Shown: positions 1 through 8,272, counted from the stretch's first letter. The stretch: DNA of 64,000 nucleotides from Sulfurospirillum sp. 1612 (GCF_036556685.1 NZ_CP140614.1:496001-560000), one strand, 5' to 3'. The notes: generated by a model not told the origin, from the sequence alone. A program made the numbers and translations.

Positions 1-265
1 AGTCTTTATCCTCTTTAAAATCGCAAAATGTTCCTGGTGGAAAAACCGTATCCATATGTCCTATCAGCAATAGTTTTCGCCCAGCTCTTTTAGAAGATTG
101 AAATAATAAATGATTTCCTATCGCTTCGCGTTCAAAGACTTTGCAAGTGAAGTCTAATGGGAACATTTTCGTTTTATAAAGTGCTCCATTTTGATCGGTT
201 CCGTTTTTATTCTTTGTGTATGAATTGATCATGATGAGTTCTTTTAATTCATCAAAATCTCTCAT
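1..265 (-). CDS. M20-family metallopeptidase (carboxypeptidase G2-like), N-terminal part
   Basis: The gene is cut by the left edge, so only about the first 88 residues are visible. Reading leftward, the protein starts MRDFDELKELIMINSY and reaches LLLIGHMDTVFPPGTF at about residues 65-80. H70 and D72 in that motif are the first zinc ligand and its neighbouring Asp in M20 peptidases such as glutamate carboxypeptidase. The family hydrolyses peptide or acyl bonds with a di-zinc centre; the substrate cannot be told here. The start is the ATG at 265, 8 bases after an AAGG ribosome site; an in-frame stop lies 12 codons upstream. It lies 62 bases downstream of the DUF1232 gene on the same strand and may be co-transcribed. 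Confidence 0.8.
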   Translation of the reverse strand, partial: MRDFDELKELIMINSYTKNKNGTDQNGALYKTKMFPLDFTCKVFEREAIGNHLLFQSSKRAGRKLLLIGHMDTVFPPGTFCDFKEDKD

Positions 266-327
266 CGAGTTGCCTTGAAATTTTTGGAATGATGAAAATG
301 CGCGAAGATTCTATTGGTTGCACGGAT

Positions 328-678
328 TTATTTTCCAAACCATTCTTCTAATTTATTTTTTGCTTTCTCTTTGGCCTCATCTGTGATGTACATGGCCACT
401 GTTGCGATGGCGGCGGTGAGGACGCCTAAATCATCAGTGAATCCCACGATAGGGGTGACATCAGGTATCGCATCGATGGGTGATATAAAGTATCCAAGCG
501 CTCCGATGATGACTGTTTTTGCCCATGTGGGAGTATTGGGATTTTGCATTGTATAATAAAGCTCCAAGGCTTTACCAATCACTTCAGCTCCTGCCATTTT
601 GGCAAAGTTTTTGATTTTTTCCCAAAAGCTGTTTTCTGAGTAATCCTCTGAAAACCCTATCTTTTTATTTTCTTCCAT
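328..678 (-). CDS. DUF1232 (YkvA-like) membrane-associated protein
   Basis: This 116-residue protein carries the short DUF1232 core. The hydrophobic, glycine-rich segment VIIGALGYFISPIDAIPD at about residues 55-72 is the hallmark: a membrane-dipping helix followed by the conserved SPIDxIPD motif. A second hydrophobic stretch, DDLGVLTAAIATVAMYI, follows. The N-terminus is charged and the C-terminus is a lysine/glutamate helix. The molecular function of the family is unknown. The start has a good ribosome site (AGGAG, 4 bases before ATG). The upstream gene ends only 16 bases away, so the two are probably one transcript. Confidence 0.85.
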   Translation of the reverse strand: MEENKKIGFSEDYSENSFWEKIKNFAKMAGAEVIGKALELYYTMQNPNTPTWAKTVIIGALGYFISPIDAIPDVTPIVGFTDDLGVLTAAIATVAMYITDEAKEKAKNKLEEWFGK

Positions 679-694
679 TTGATCTCCTATCGTT

Positions 695-1330
695 TTATAA
701 AGCTAGCAATTTAAAATCATTGCGCTCCAAACAAGCACTCTTGCAAAATGGCTCTTTGGCTCCATGCGAATGCGTGTGTCCGTGGATATTTAGCTCACAA
801 TTTGCCCGCACGAAAATCTTCTCTAATATTTGTGTGATACCATAGTATTTGATGTCATAGGGATTATTGTCAAAGACCGGGAAGTGCGAAAACATCACAC
901 GTTTTCCATTGAGATCCATGACCCAACATGCGAGGAGTTTATGGTGGAGTGCTTTTTGAGAAAAAGTATTGTTGAGCTCTTTTAATATCGCCTCTCCCTC
1001 AGGAATATCCAATCTCATAGAATCAATCACATCCCAGCCGAGCTCTTTATAGTACCGAAGATGTTTGCTTCTATCATGATTGCCTACGACCAGACTGATT
1101 TGACCTTTGAGATTTTGGGTTCTCTTAAAACCTTCTTTGAAGCTGACATCTCCCAGATGTAAGACATGATCTTCTTCTTTTACCGTCGCATTCCAAGTAT
1201 CAATAATCATCGCATCAAAATCTTCATAACCACATGCTCGCATTTTTTCGGCTCGTGAGGGCTCAAAGGTGAGAATATTGCTATGTTCAAAGTGCGTATC
1301 TGCTATGATAAATTTGGGACTGTTTGTCAT
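695..1330 (-). CDS. Calcineurin-like metallophosphoesterase
   Basis: The 211-residue protein has all five metallophosphoesterase motifs in order: IADTHFEH near the N-terminus, GDVSF (GD), GNHDRS (GNHD), a single His in FSHFPV, and HGHTHSH (GHxH) near the C-terminus. These bind a di-metal centre that hydrolyses phosphate esters. The small size and the DTHFEH start resemble phage-type or YfcE-like phosphoesterases rather than cyclic-nucleotide enzymes, but the substrate is unknown. No strong ribosome site precedes the ATG. It is probably the first gene of a short operon with the DUF1232 gene. Confidence 0.87.
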   Translation of the reverse strand: MTNSPKFIIADTHFEHSNILTFEPSRAEKMRACGYEDFDAMIIDTWNATVKEEDHVLHLGDVSFKEGFKRTQNLKGQISLVVGNHDRSKHLRYYKELGWDVIDSMRLDIPEGEAILKELNNTFSQKALHHKLLACWVMDLNGKRVMFSHFPVFDNNPYDIKYYGITQILEKIFVRANCELNIHGHTHSHGAKEPFCKSACLERNDFKLLAL

Positions 1331-1364
1331 GATATAAAACTTTATAAAATATTTTTATTCACAA

Positions 1365-2699
1365 TTATACAGTTTTTTTGTGTTCCCCTTCATGATCTAG
1401 CTTGGATTCCAAACTTTTTTGTATCATGATACTGGCATTTTTTAGCCCAACGCTGGATGTATTGATGCAAAGATCATAGACATTGATATCAGGAAATGCC
1501 CGTCCGGTAATCGTCTCTAAATAGATATTTCTATCTAAATCATCTTTTTCGACAATCTTGGTAGCTTCTGTTATGGAGACATGACGCATTTGGGAAATTC
1601 TCTGGATGCGATCTTCTTTTGGGGCATACAAAAAGACCTTCAAACAGCGCTTGTGGTGTCGCAAGATGTGATAGCTACCTCGTCCTAAAAAGATAGCAGA
1701 ACTTTGCGCTGCAATTTGTGCGATAAATTTAGACTCAAGCTCAAAGAGTTCTCGATCAGTAGGGAGATATCCCGCACGGATTTCAGTAGTTGGGTCATCG
1801 AGCAGTTGTAAATTTTTAAATGCTTCCCAAAAAGAGGTCACCCTCTCGTCTCGGTGTTCGATATCCTTTTCTGAAATATTGAAAAAATCTGCTACTTTTT
1901 TTAATAAGGTGCGATCTACAAAAGGAATCGCAAGTTTTTGAGAGAGTTGTTTCCCGATATAGCTACCGCCACTTCCAAGTTGATGGCTGATGGTGATGAC
2001 GTATTGATTTTTGGCATCAAATTTACGAGTTTTATGGGGACGCAGAAATGCTTTTTTGATTTTTTCTTCAAACTTGATGTATTTGATGGCACGGTCAATC
2101 ATTTTTATCATGAGGCCGGTGAGTATTGCAGAGATGATAGTACCCTCACGAATTCCTCGAATCTCACCAAAATAAAATAAAGAGAATGAAATCGCGATGA
2201 GAACGAGGGAGGAGTCAAAAAGGAGCTTGGTGGTTCCAAATTTGATACCGGTTTTTGTGGCGAGCGTTTTGACGATGGATTCTCCCGGATTAATCAAGAC
2301 ATTAGCGCTCACTTCCAAATAAACGCCCAATGCAATCAAAAAAGAACCCAGCACGACAAAACTCACTTTTTCAGCATAAAAGGTTGGATTCACAGAAGAC
2401 AACAATCCCATACTAAAATCAATAAAATAGCCAAAAATTACAGCAAGACTGACTTGAATCAAATTTTTCTTTTTAAAATCTTTCCTAAGAATCAGCAATT
2501 CAAGCAGGGTACATAAAATAGTAAAGTAAAATATAAAAGCACCAAAAGAGGGCTTAAATATCAAGCTTAACACATAAGAAGCACTCGAGATAGGGGACGT
2601 TCCGATATCTGATATGGTGATAAGACTGATGCCCAAGGCGATTAAAAATAGTCCGATGACTAATAAAATATAACGTTCAATGATTTTGGAATGTAACAA
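1365..2699 (-). CDS. YczE-like membrane protein fused to a cytidylate kinase-like domain
   Basis: This 444-residue protein has two parts. Residues 1 to about 200 hold five or so membrane helices with the ALGISLITISDIGTSPIS pattern of YczE/YyaS/YitT-type integral membrane proteins. Residues about 230-430 form a soluble P-loop-like kinase domain, beginning ITISHQLGSGGSYIGKQL and continuing IPFVDRTLL, which matches cytidylate kinase-like family proteins. The nucleotide motif is degenerate compared with a true GxxGxGK loop, so kinase activity is uncertain. The start codon is TTG at 2699, 7 bases after GAGG; no ATG lies nearby. It is transcribed divergently from the MarR gene at 2844, which may control it. 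Confidence 0.8.
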   Translation of the reverse strand: MLHSKIIERYILLVIGLFLIALGISLITISDIGTSPISSASYVLSLIFKPSFGAFIFYFTILCTLLELLILRKDFKKKNLIQVSLAVIFGYFIDFSMGLLSSVNPTFYAEKVSFVVLGSFLIALGVYLEVSANVLINPGESIVKTLATKTGIKFGTTKLLFDSSLVLIAISFSLFYFGEIRGIREGTIISAILTGLMIKMIDRAIKYIKFEEKIKKAFLRPHKTRKFDAKNQYVITISHQLGSGGSYIGKQLSQKLAIPFVDRTLLKKVADFFNISEKDIEHRDERVTSFWEAFKNLQLLDDPTTEIRAGYLPTDRELFELESKFIAQIAAQSSAIFLGRGSYHILRHHKRCLKVFLYAPKEDRIQRISQMRHVSITEATKIVEKDDLDRNIYLETITGRAFPDINVYDLCINTSSVGLKNASIMIQKSLESKLDHEGEHKKTV

Positions 2700-2781
2700 G
2701 ATGGTTCCTCTTAAATAGTGTGAAATATAGTTGTGTATGAAACTAAAATTATAGTCATAATTTCTTAAAATGTGATAAATA

Positions 2782-2810
2782 TTGACTAAAATGGCTTATT
2801 TAAGTAAAAT
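2782..2810 (+). promoter_or_regulatory. Candidate sigma-70 promoter of the marR gene
   Basis: TTGACT (2782-2787) and TAAAAT (2805-2810) are separated by 17 bases, close to the sigma-70 consensus. The predicted start is near 2817, about 27 bases before the MarR start codon, and AGGA lies in between. The region is shared with the divergent TTG-started gene at 2699, so a MarR autoregulatory site may lie here, but I see no clear palindrome. Confidence 0.5.
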
Positions 2811-2843
2811 ATTAGTTGCAGAGAAACTATATAGGACTATATC

Positions 2844-3269
2844 ATGAAAGATTTAACCAAATATATCTCAGTCTCTTATCGCCGGACTCAAATGTTTTAT
2901 ACTGAGCATTTAAAGGAGACTGAAATCAGTAGTGGACAATTTATGTATATTGTTTGTATTTGTGAGCATATCGGACTCACCCAAGATGAACTCTCCCATC
3001 GTCTTATTATTGATAAAAGTACCGTAGCGAGAGTGTTATCTCAGCTTGAATCTAGTGGCTTTGTCACTAAAAAGACAAATACCCACGACCGACGTGAATT
3101 TCATCTTTTTCCGACGGAAAAAGCGCTGGCAATTTATCCCAAGATTGTACAATTAAAAGAAGAATGGCATCACAAATTAGTAGAAAATTTGAGTGATATA
3201 GAGCGCGATATTTTAGCCAAACTACTTGAAAAAGTGATGGAAAATGCGGTGAATCATTGCAAAGGATAG
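2844..3269 (+). CDS. MarR-family transcriptional regulator
   Basis: The 141-residue protein has the MarR layout: an N-terminal dimerisation helix, a winged helix-turn-helix with LTQDELSHRLIIDKSTVARVLSQLE as helix-turn-helix at about residues 53-77, the wing VTKKTNTHDRREFHLFPTEKA, and a C-terminal dimerisation helix. DRRE is the conserved wing-tip signature. MarR proteins are ligand- or redox-responsive repressors that often control a divergent membrane-protein gene; here that is the YczE/kinase fusion at 1365-2699. The ligand is unknown. Confidence 0.88.
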   Translation: MKDLTKYISVSYRRTQMFYTEHLKETEISSGQFMYIVCICEHIGLTQDELSHRLIIDKSTVARVLSQLESSGFVTKKTNTHDRREFHLFPTEKALAIYPKIVQLKEEWHHKLVENLSDIERDILAKLLEKVMENAVNHCKG

Positions 3270-3349
3270 TAAGCACAAGTAAATATTTGTTTTGCTAAAA
3301 TTAGCGAAAATTGATTTTCTCACAAATCATTGATATAAAGGTATAAATA

Positions 3350-4453
3350 ATGAATTTAGCTGATAAAGTATTGGCCGTCAATAACGACCTCCCAATACGC
3401 ACGGATTTGCCCGTACACAGTGGTAAGGTACGCTCAGTTTATTGGTTGCGAGATGAGGACAGTCGTCGTCTCATCAAAGAAAAATCCTATGATGTGCCAC
3501 TTGATACGCCACTTGCTATCATGGTGATTAGTGATCGCATCTCTGCTTTTGATTGTATTTGGAGAGGTGAGGGCGGTATGAATGGAGTGCCCGGTAAAGG
3601 GGCGGCTTTAAATGCTATCTCAAATCACTGGTTCAAGCTTTTTAAAGAGCGCCATCTCGCAGATAGTCATATCCTCGATATTCCCCATCCTTTTGTTTGG
3701 ATTGTCCAAAAAGCAAAACCCGTGATGATTGAAGCGATTTGTCGTCAATATATTACTGGCTCGATGTGGCGGGCGTACGAAAAAGGAGCGCGCGAATTTT
3801 GTGGTATCAAACTACCTGATGGACTCAAAAAAGATTCCAAACTTCCAAAACTCTTGCAAACTCCTTCGACTAAAGGCATCTTAAAAGGGATTCCTGGTGT
3901 ACCTGAGGCTGATGATGTCAATATCACACGTCAAAATATAGAAGAGAATTTTGATGCTTTTAATTTCAAATCACTTGAAGATATCACACTGTATGAAAAA
4001 CTCTTGACGGAGGGTTTTGATGTGATTTCTGAAGCATTGGCCAAAATCGATCAAATTTTTGTCGATACCAAATTTGAGTTTGGTTATGTCAAAGACCGTC
4101 AAGGTCACGATAAGCTCATCTATATGGATGAAGTGGGAACGCCGGATTCTTCACGTATTTGGGATGCCAAAGCTTATGCCAAAGGCAAAGTCGTAGAAAA
4201 TTCCAAAGAGGGATTTCGCCAACTGTTATTGCATCATTTTCCTGATCCTGATATTTTACTCAACAAATCACGCATGAGTGAGCGGGTTGCTTTGGCACGT
4301 GATAATGTATTGCCAGCAGAAGTGTTGATGGAGGTTTCAAAGACTTATATCGATATTGCGGAGAAGATTACGGGTGAGAAAATTGTACTTTCGGATAATC
4401 CAAAAGCTGAAGTGATTGAGATTTTAAAAGAGCAGTACCAATTGATCGATTAA
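3350..4453 (+). CDS. purC: Phosphoribosylaminoimidazole-succinocarboxamide synthase (long form)
   Basis: SAICAR synthetase joins aspartate to CAIR with ATP in purine synthesis. The protein is 367 residues, clearly longer than the roughly 237-residue E. coli PurC and similar to the long form known from Vibrio-type bacteria and yeast Ade1. Recognisable elements are [11 protein letters not shown] (the phosphate-binding KVR region), [10 protein letters not shown] at about residues 62-71, [19 protein letters not shown], and the C-terminal [12 protein letters not shown]. It stands alone between a MarR gene and hcp with a hairpin after it. I infer from length and family pattern that it may be a second or transferred copy; a short purC could exist elsewhere. 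Confidence 0.92.
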   Translation: MNLADKVLAVNNDLPIRTDLPVHSGKVRSVYWLRDEDSRRLIKEKSYDVPLDTPLAIMVISDRISAFDCIWRGEGGMNGVPGKGAALNAISNHWFKLFKERHLADSHILDIPHPFVWIVQKAKPVMIEAICRQYITGSMWRAYEKGAREFCGIKLPDGLKKDSKLPKLLQTPSTKGILKGIPGVPEADDVNITRQNIEENFDAFNFKSLEDITLYEKLLTEGFDVISEALAKIDQIFVDTKFEFGYVKDRQGHDKLIYMDEVGTPDSSRIWDAKAYAKGKVVENSKEGFRQLLLHHFPDPDILLNKSRMSERVALARDNVLPAEVLMEVSKTYIDIAEKITGEKIVLSDNPKAEVIEILKEQYQLID

Positions 4454-4462
4454 AGTTATCAT

Positions 4463-4498
4463 GATATACCATCACGCCTCTTGGCACGATGGTATATC
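4463..4498. terminator. Bidirectional terminator hairpin between purC and hcp
   Basis: GATATACCATC (4463-4473) and GATGGTATATC (4488-4498) form a perfect 11-bp stem with a 14-base loop. It lies between two converging genes, nine bases after purC and ten before the hcp stop, and can serve both strands. Confidence 0.75.
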
Positions 4499-4508
4499 TT
4501 TGTTTCGC

Positions 4509-5834
4509 TTATGAAGCTTTTGGAATCAGAAGATTGGCAAGATCCTCTTTTGCATTACCGGTAGTATGCAGATTAAAGGTCTCAGCCAAAAAGTTGAAGA
4601 TATCTTCATTCACAAATTGTGGTGGTTTTGGTCCTAAATAGATATCTTTAATCCCCAAACTAAACAATGCTAACAAAATAATGACAGCTTTTTGTTCCAT
4701 CCATGAGAGTACGATAGAGATTGGCAAGTCATTGATAGGTGTATTTAGTGCGCCACTAATCGCTTTGGCAATCTCAACCGCACCATTGGAATCATTACAT
4801 TGACCCAAATCTAAATAGCGTGGAATCCCTGTGCCTTCAATCTCTCCAAAGTCGATATCATTAAATCTAAATTTTCCACAACTAGAGGTAATAATCACAC
4901 AATCTTTAGGTAGATTTTCTGCTAGTTCTCTATAATAATTTCCCGCCTTACCCGGTGCATCACACCCTGCAATGACAAAAAATTGACGGATTTTTCCAGA
5001 ATTGATGGCCTCTAAGATTTGTGGTGCTAGTGTTAAGATTGTTTTATAGTGATGTCCGGTGCTGAGTGTGGTATTGGCATCCATATTGGTATCTTCACAC
5101 GCCAGCGTACGCTCGATTAATTCACTAAAATCATCATCAACAATCGGAGTACCCCCTTCGATACCTACGAGTTTATAAGTAAAAACTCTATCGACATAAT
5201 CAGCATTTTTCTTTGGCGGAATGATACAGTTGGTATTGACGACAAAGGTGCCTTTGAATGTTTTCATTAATTGTACTTGATCAAACCAAGCTTTCCCGAT
5301 ATTCCCTTTTAGGTGCGGATATTTCCTTAGTTCAGGATAGCCGTGTGCTGGCAACATTTCTGAGTGGGTATAGACATTGATTCCTGTGCCTTCTGTGGCC
5401 TTCAACAGTGCTTCAAACATCTCTAAGTTATGTCCGCTGACTAAGATAGCTTTGCCTTCTACCTTATTTTGGGCAACTCTTACAGGTGTTGGAATACCAA
5501 ACTTATTCGTGTGTGCATTCGATAATTTATCCATCACTTCAACTCCCGCACTTCCCACTTTCATCAGTTGTGCAATATGGTCGTTAAAATTAAAATTCAC
5601 ATTAGTAAGTGTGAAATAGAGTGTTTCACTGATGACATCATCGACATTTTTTGTTTGTAGTGGTGCCAACTCATTTAAATGCTCTCTATACGCACTTAAT
5701 CCCTTTAGACCAAAGATCATGATATCTTGCAGACGGCTTAAATTTTCGTCTTTTCCGCAAGTACCGACAGTTGCGCCAGTGCTACCACATCCATTGGGTG
5801 CACTCATTTCGCATTGATAACAAAACATACTCAT
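4509..5834 (-). CDS. hcp: Hybrid cluster protein, short (class III-like) form
   Basis: Hcp binds a [4Fe-4S] and a hybrid 4Fe-2S-2O cluster and reduces NO or hydroxylamine in nitrosative stress. Visible are the N-terminal cysteines (MFCYQCEM...NGCGSTGA...GTCGK), GHNLEMFEALL and HSEMLPAHGYPEL with His and Glu ligands, NTNCIIPPK, AGCDAPGKAGNYY, SSCGKFRFND, DLGQCND and the C-terminal WMEQKAVIILLAL with Glu and Lys. At 441 residues it is about 100 shorter than class I/II Hcp, as expected for class III, which lacks the second helical bundle. I start it at the ATG at 5834, ten bases after AGGGGG; the open frame runs on to 5912 but that overlaps the regulator box. The spacing of the N-terminal cysteines (2, 7, 9) is unusual. 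Confidence 0.93.
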   Translation of the reverse strand: MSMFCYQCEMSAPNGCGSTGATVGTCGKDENLSRLQDIMIFGLKGLSAYREHLNELAPLQTKNVDDVISETLYFTLTNVNFNFNDHIAQLMKVGSAGVEVMDKLSNAHTNKFGIPTPVRVAQNKVEGKAILVSGHNLEMFEALLKATEGTGINVYTHSEMLPAHGYPELRKYPHLKGNIGKAWFDQVQLMKTFKGTFVVNTNCIIPPKKNADYVDRVFTYKLVGIEGGTPIVDDDFSELIERTLACEDTNMDANTTLSTGHHYKTILTLAPQILEAINSGKIRQFFVIAGCDAPGKAGNYYRELAENLPKDCVIITSSCGKFRFNDIDFGEIEGTGIPRYLDLGQCNDSNGAVEIAKAISGALNTPINDLPISIVLSWMEQKAVIILLALFSLGIKDIYLGPKPPQFVNEDIFNFLAETFNLHTTGNAKEDLANLLIPKAS

Positions 5835-5870
5835 TTCTAAATTTCCCCCTAAATTTTTTTTGCAAGTGCA

Positions 5871-5912
5871 ATGATATGTAATTTTTTGTAATTTAATATT
5901 GATATATGTCAA
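5871..5912 (-). promoter_or_regulatory. FNR/HcpR-type operator and -10 box of the hcp promoter
   Basis: On the plus strand TTGATATATGTCAA (5899-5912) is a near-perfect palindrome that fits CRP/FNR-family sites (TTGAT-N4-ATCAA) and HcpR-type sites (TTGAC-N4-GTCAA). Reading toward hcp, a TATCAT -10 box (5871-5876 on the plus strand as ATGATA) follows 22 bases later, which puts the centre of the box at -41.5 from the predicted start. That is the classical class II activator position. The predicted 5' leader is about 30 bases. Confidence 0.65.
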
Positions 5913-5980
5913 GGGTTGAAAAATAATTTGTGCTAATAGAAGTGGAGGAAATTGATACCATATAGAAAAAAATAAGACGT

Positions 5981-6056
5981 TGGTGGTCCGTGTAGGTTTC
6001 GAACCTACGACCCCATCATTAAGAGTGATATGCTCTGCCAGCTGAGCTAACGGACC
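5981..6056 (-). tRNA. tRNA-Lys (CTT)
   Basis: A 76-base cloverleaf with encoded CCA. Acceptor GGTCCGT pairs with ACGGACC, the D arm is GCTCAGCTGGCAGAGC, the anticodon loop CTCTTAA gives CTT, and the T arm is GTAGG-TTCGAAC-CCTAC-like. The anticodon reads AAG lysine codons. Confidence 0.93.
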
Positions 6057-6128
6057 GTTTTAAAAATAAAATAATATTCTTTCTTTGTTGAAACTCAGAT
6101 TAAATGGTCTGCTTTGGTGTAGATAGGG

Positions 6129-7940
6129 TTATTGATAATGACAGGTGATAAAAGGCAAGAGTGTCTGAAAAGAGGTGATTTTTTCTTTTTGTATGTGGAC
6201 TTCTCTGATGCTGAAATCTAGCTCTGGCGGTAGCTCAAAATGAGCAGATTCGATAGTATTGTCCCGAGGACAAAGGACGACAAATTTATCACCATGTACT
6301 CGAAATACCATTTGCGTTTTGTATTGCTCAGTGATGTGATGTGCCAAATCTATCAAGACGTGATTACCAGCTTCCCAGCCATATTTATTATTGTAATTAT
6401 GGAGATGGTGCAAATCGATGATATGTATTTTGGTATATTTTGACGCTTTGATATCATCATGTAAAAAAACATTGAGATAATCGCCATTGTAAACATTGGT
6501 GAGTAAGTCTTTGAAAAAATAGGCAAATCTGTGAGTGTTTTTGGGGTCAGTGGGCATGACTTCCTCGAAATCTATCGTCTTTAAAGTGGAAAAATATTGT
6601 TTTGCATAAGGAATAATCTTGGGGTCAAATTGTGTGCCACTGTTGTTTTCAAGTTCTTTAATAGCCTCTGCTATTTCCATTCTTGGTTTATAGACACGAT
6701 TGGTTGTCATTGCATCAAACGCATCGGCTACGGCCATGATACGTGAGAGCAAGGGAATCTTTTCGCCCTCTAAACCATCAGGATAGCCCTTGCCATCATA
6801 GCGCTCATGATGATGTCTGATGATTGTAGCGATAAACTTATAAGAGGCCATTTGATTTAAAATGCTAAAGCCAGAATGAGCATGTTCTTGCATCAATTGA
6901 AGCTCTCCTTGATTAAATTTACTAGGTTTCAACAAAATAGATTCTGGGGTGACGATTTTACCGATATCATGTAAATTTCCTGCACGAAAGATAATATCGA
7001 TATCTTCGGCTGAAAGGGCCATATTTTTGGCTATTTGGCGTGAATATTTTGCAACGCGTCTTGAATGTCCTGCTGTGTAGATATCTTTTTCTTCTAGAAT
7101 ATTGACAAAAGAGAGCATCACCGATTCAAAATTTTCTTTGAGTTCTCGTTCTTGTTGTCGCTCTTTTGATAAGTCATACAAAAGACAGTTGGTGTGATCG
7201 AGTACGCCATTTTCGTAATACGAGAGATTTCCATAGACGCGAATAGGAGTCAAAGAGCCATTCTTTTGATCAACCAATTCAAATTCCGCATCGTCCATAT
7301 AGCCTTGTTTTTGAAATCTACTAAAATCTTCTTTGAGATCTGGCGCGGTTTCTTTTGATAAAAATTCACTGAAATGTTTACCCAAATAATCGGTTTCGAT
7401 ATTGAGTAATTTTTTCCATTTTTTGTTTACTTTCACGATGTAGCCATTTTTATCTAAGGCCTGATATGCGATGGGAGCATTATCAAATAACTCTTCATAG
7501 AGTCGGTTTTTATTTTGAAGTTGAATTTGGTATTTTTTAAGCGCTATCGAGGTTTTTTCGAGTTGGGTGATATTTTGCATAATGACAACATAACGCAATT
7601 GCTCGTCGTAATCAAGTGGATGGACTTTGAGGGAGTGGATTTCTATTTTCCCATGAATATTGAGTTTGACTTTAATGTCTTGTTTGTCTTGATGGGCAAG
7701 TGCGTAATCAAGCCAATTTAAAGTACCGACGGTTTTACCAATATAGCCTTTTTTCTTATCTTCTATAAAAAAATCGCAAATACACGGATACTCTTTGAGA
7801 AGGTCTTCTATGGAATCATAGCCTAAAACGTCCAAAGTGTGTTGATTACACCAAAATAAATGCTCCCCTTTGATAGTGGAAATCACAATATTTTCTAAAC
7901 TATTGAGCGTTTGTTTTAATAACCTTGGAGAAGAGAACAT
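6129..7940 (-). CDS. PAS-PAS-HD-GYP protein with a degenerate GGDEF domain
   Basis: Two PAS-like sensor domains occupy roughly the first 270 residues (VISTIKGEHLFWCN..., then AYQALDKNGYIVKVNKKWK...). An HD-GYP c-di-GMP phosphodiesterase follows with all key motifs: HSRRVAKYSRQIA, HDIGK (near 323), HAHSGFSIL, RHHHERYDGKGYPDG (near 372) and DAFDAMTTNRVYK. The C-terminus resembles GGDEF (DLLTNVYNGDYL...), but the signature reads VHGDKF, so cyclase activity is unlikely. No membrane segment is seen, so sensing is probably cytoplasmic. I prefer the start at 7940 because AAGGTGG lies just upstream; the frame opens at 7982 without a ribosome site. Confidence 0.88.
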   Translation of the reverse strand: MFSSPRLLKQTLNSLENIVISTIKGEHLFWCNQHTLDVLGYDSIEDLLKEYPCICDFFIEDKKKGYIGKTVGTLNWLDYALAHQDKQDIKVKLNIHGKIEIHSLKVHPLDYDEQLRYVVIMQNITQLEKTSIALKKYQIQLQNKNRLYEELFDNAPIAYQALDKNGYIVKVNKKWKKLLNIETDYLGKHFSEFLSKETAPDLKEDFSRFQKQGYMDDAEFELVDQKNGSLTPIRVYGNLSYYENGVLDHTNCLLYDLSKERQQERELKENFESVMLSFVNILEEKDIYTAGHSRRVAKYSRQIAKNMALSAEDIDIIFRAGNLHDIGKIVTPESILLKPSKFNQGELQLMQEHAHSGFSILNQMASYKFIATIIRHHHERYDGKGYPDGLEGEKIPLLSRIMAVADAFDAMTTNRVYKPRMEIAEAIKELENNSGTQFDPKIIPYAKQYFSTLKTIDFEEVMPTDPKNTHRFAYFFKDLLTNVYNGDYLNVFLHDDIKASKYTKIHIIDLHHLHNYNNKYGWEAGNHVLIDLAHHITEQYKTQMVFRVHGDKFVVLCPRDNTIESAHFELPPELDFSIREVHIQKEKITSFQTLLPFITCHYQ

Positions 7941-8053
7941 AGTGACCACCTTGGTTTGCGCTAAAGTTTGACATAGGTTCATTGTTGGTGAGTCATAATT
8001 ATACTATAATTTCTGAAAAAAACCTATTTTATGGCGGTTTTTTTGGTATATAA

Positions 8054-8086
8054 TTTATCAGGATTTAAAATATGAATCCTGATAAA
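8054..8086. terminator. Terminator hairpin after the basic peptide gene
   Basis: TTTATCAGGATT (8054-8065) and AATCCTGATAAA (8075-8086) form a perfect 12-bp stem with a nine-base loop. It lies six bases beyond the stop of the minus-strand gene at 8093. The tail on that strand is AT-rich rather than a clean T run. Confidence 0.65.
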
Positions 8087-8092
8087 TCAGCG

Positions 8093-8272
8093 CTATGCTG
8101 AGAGTTTCTTGACGATCTTTTTCGCTGTTTTTTTGAGCGATTTTTTAGTTTTTAGTTTTTTGGCTATAACCTTTTTGATTGCTTTTTTTGTAACTTTTTT
8201 TCCTGCATCTGCTTTTTTTGCCGTAGATTTTACTACTTTTTTAACAGTTTTTTTCTTTAGAACTTTTGCCAT
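8093..8272 (-). CDS. Lysine-rich histone H1-like small basic protein
   Basis: The 59-residue product is almost entirely lysine, alanine, valine and threonine in AKK/VKK blocks (KKTVKKVVKSTAKKA), like the C-terminal tail of histone H1 and bacterial Hc1/AlgP-type proteins. It has no folded domain. Such peptides are thought to bind nucleic acid non-specifically; that role is inference here. The second ATG (8272) is chosen because AAAGG sits eight bases upstream of it and is too near the first ATG at 8278. It is monocistronic with its own hairpin. The low-complexity composition alone could mislead, but the ribosome site and terminator support a gene. Confidence 0.7.
   Translation of the reverse strand: MAKVLKKKTVKKVVKSTAKKADAGKKVTKKAIKKVIAKKLKTKKSLKKTAKKIVKKLSA

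Noticed and set aside
2844-3276. 69-residue minus-strand open frame at 3067-3276
   Set aside because: It is antisense to the MarR gene and has no ribosome site or family similarity.
5835-5912. N-terminal extension of Hcp to 5912
   Set aside because: The extension overlaps the FNR-type box and -10 region, while a ribosome site and the MFCYQCE family start lie at 5834.
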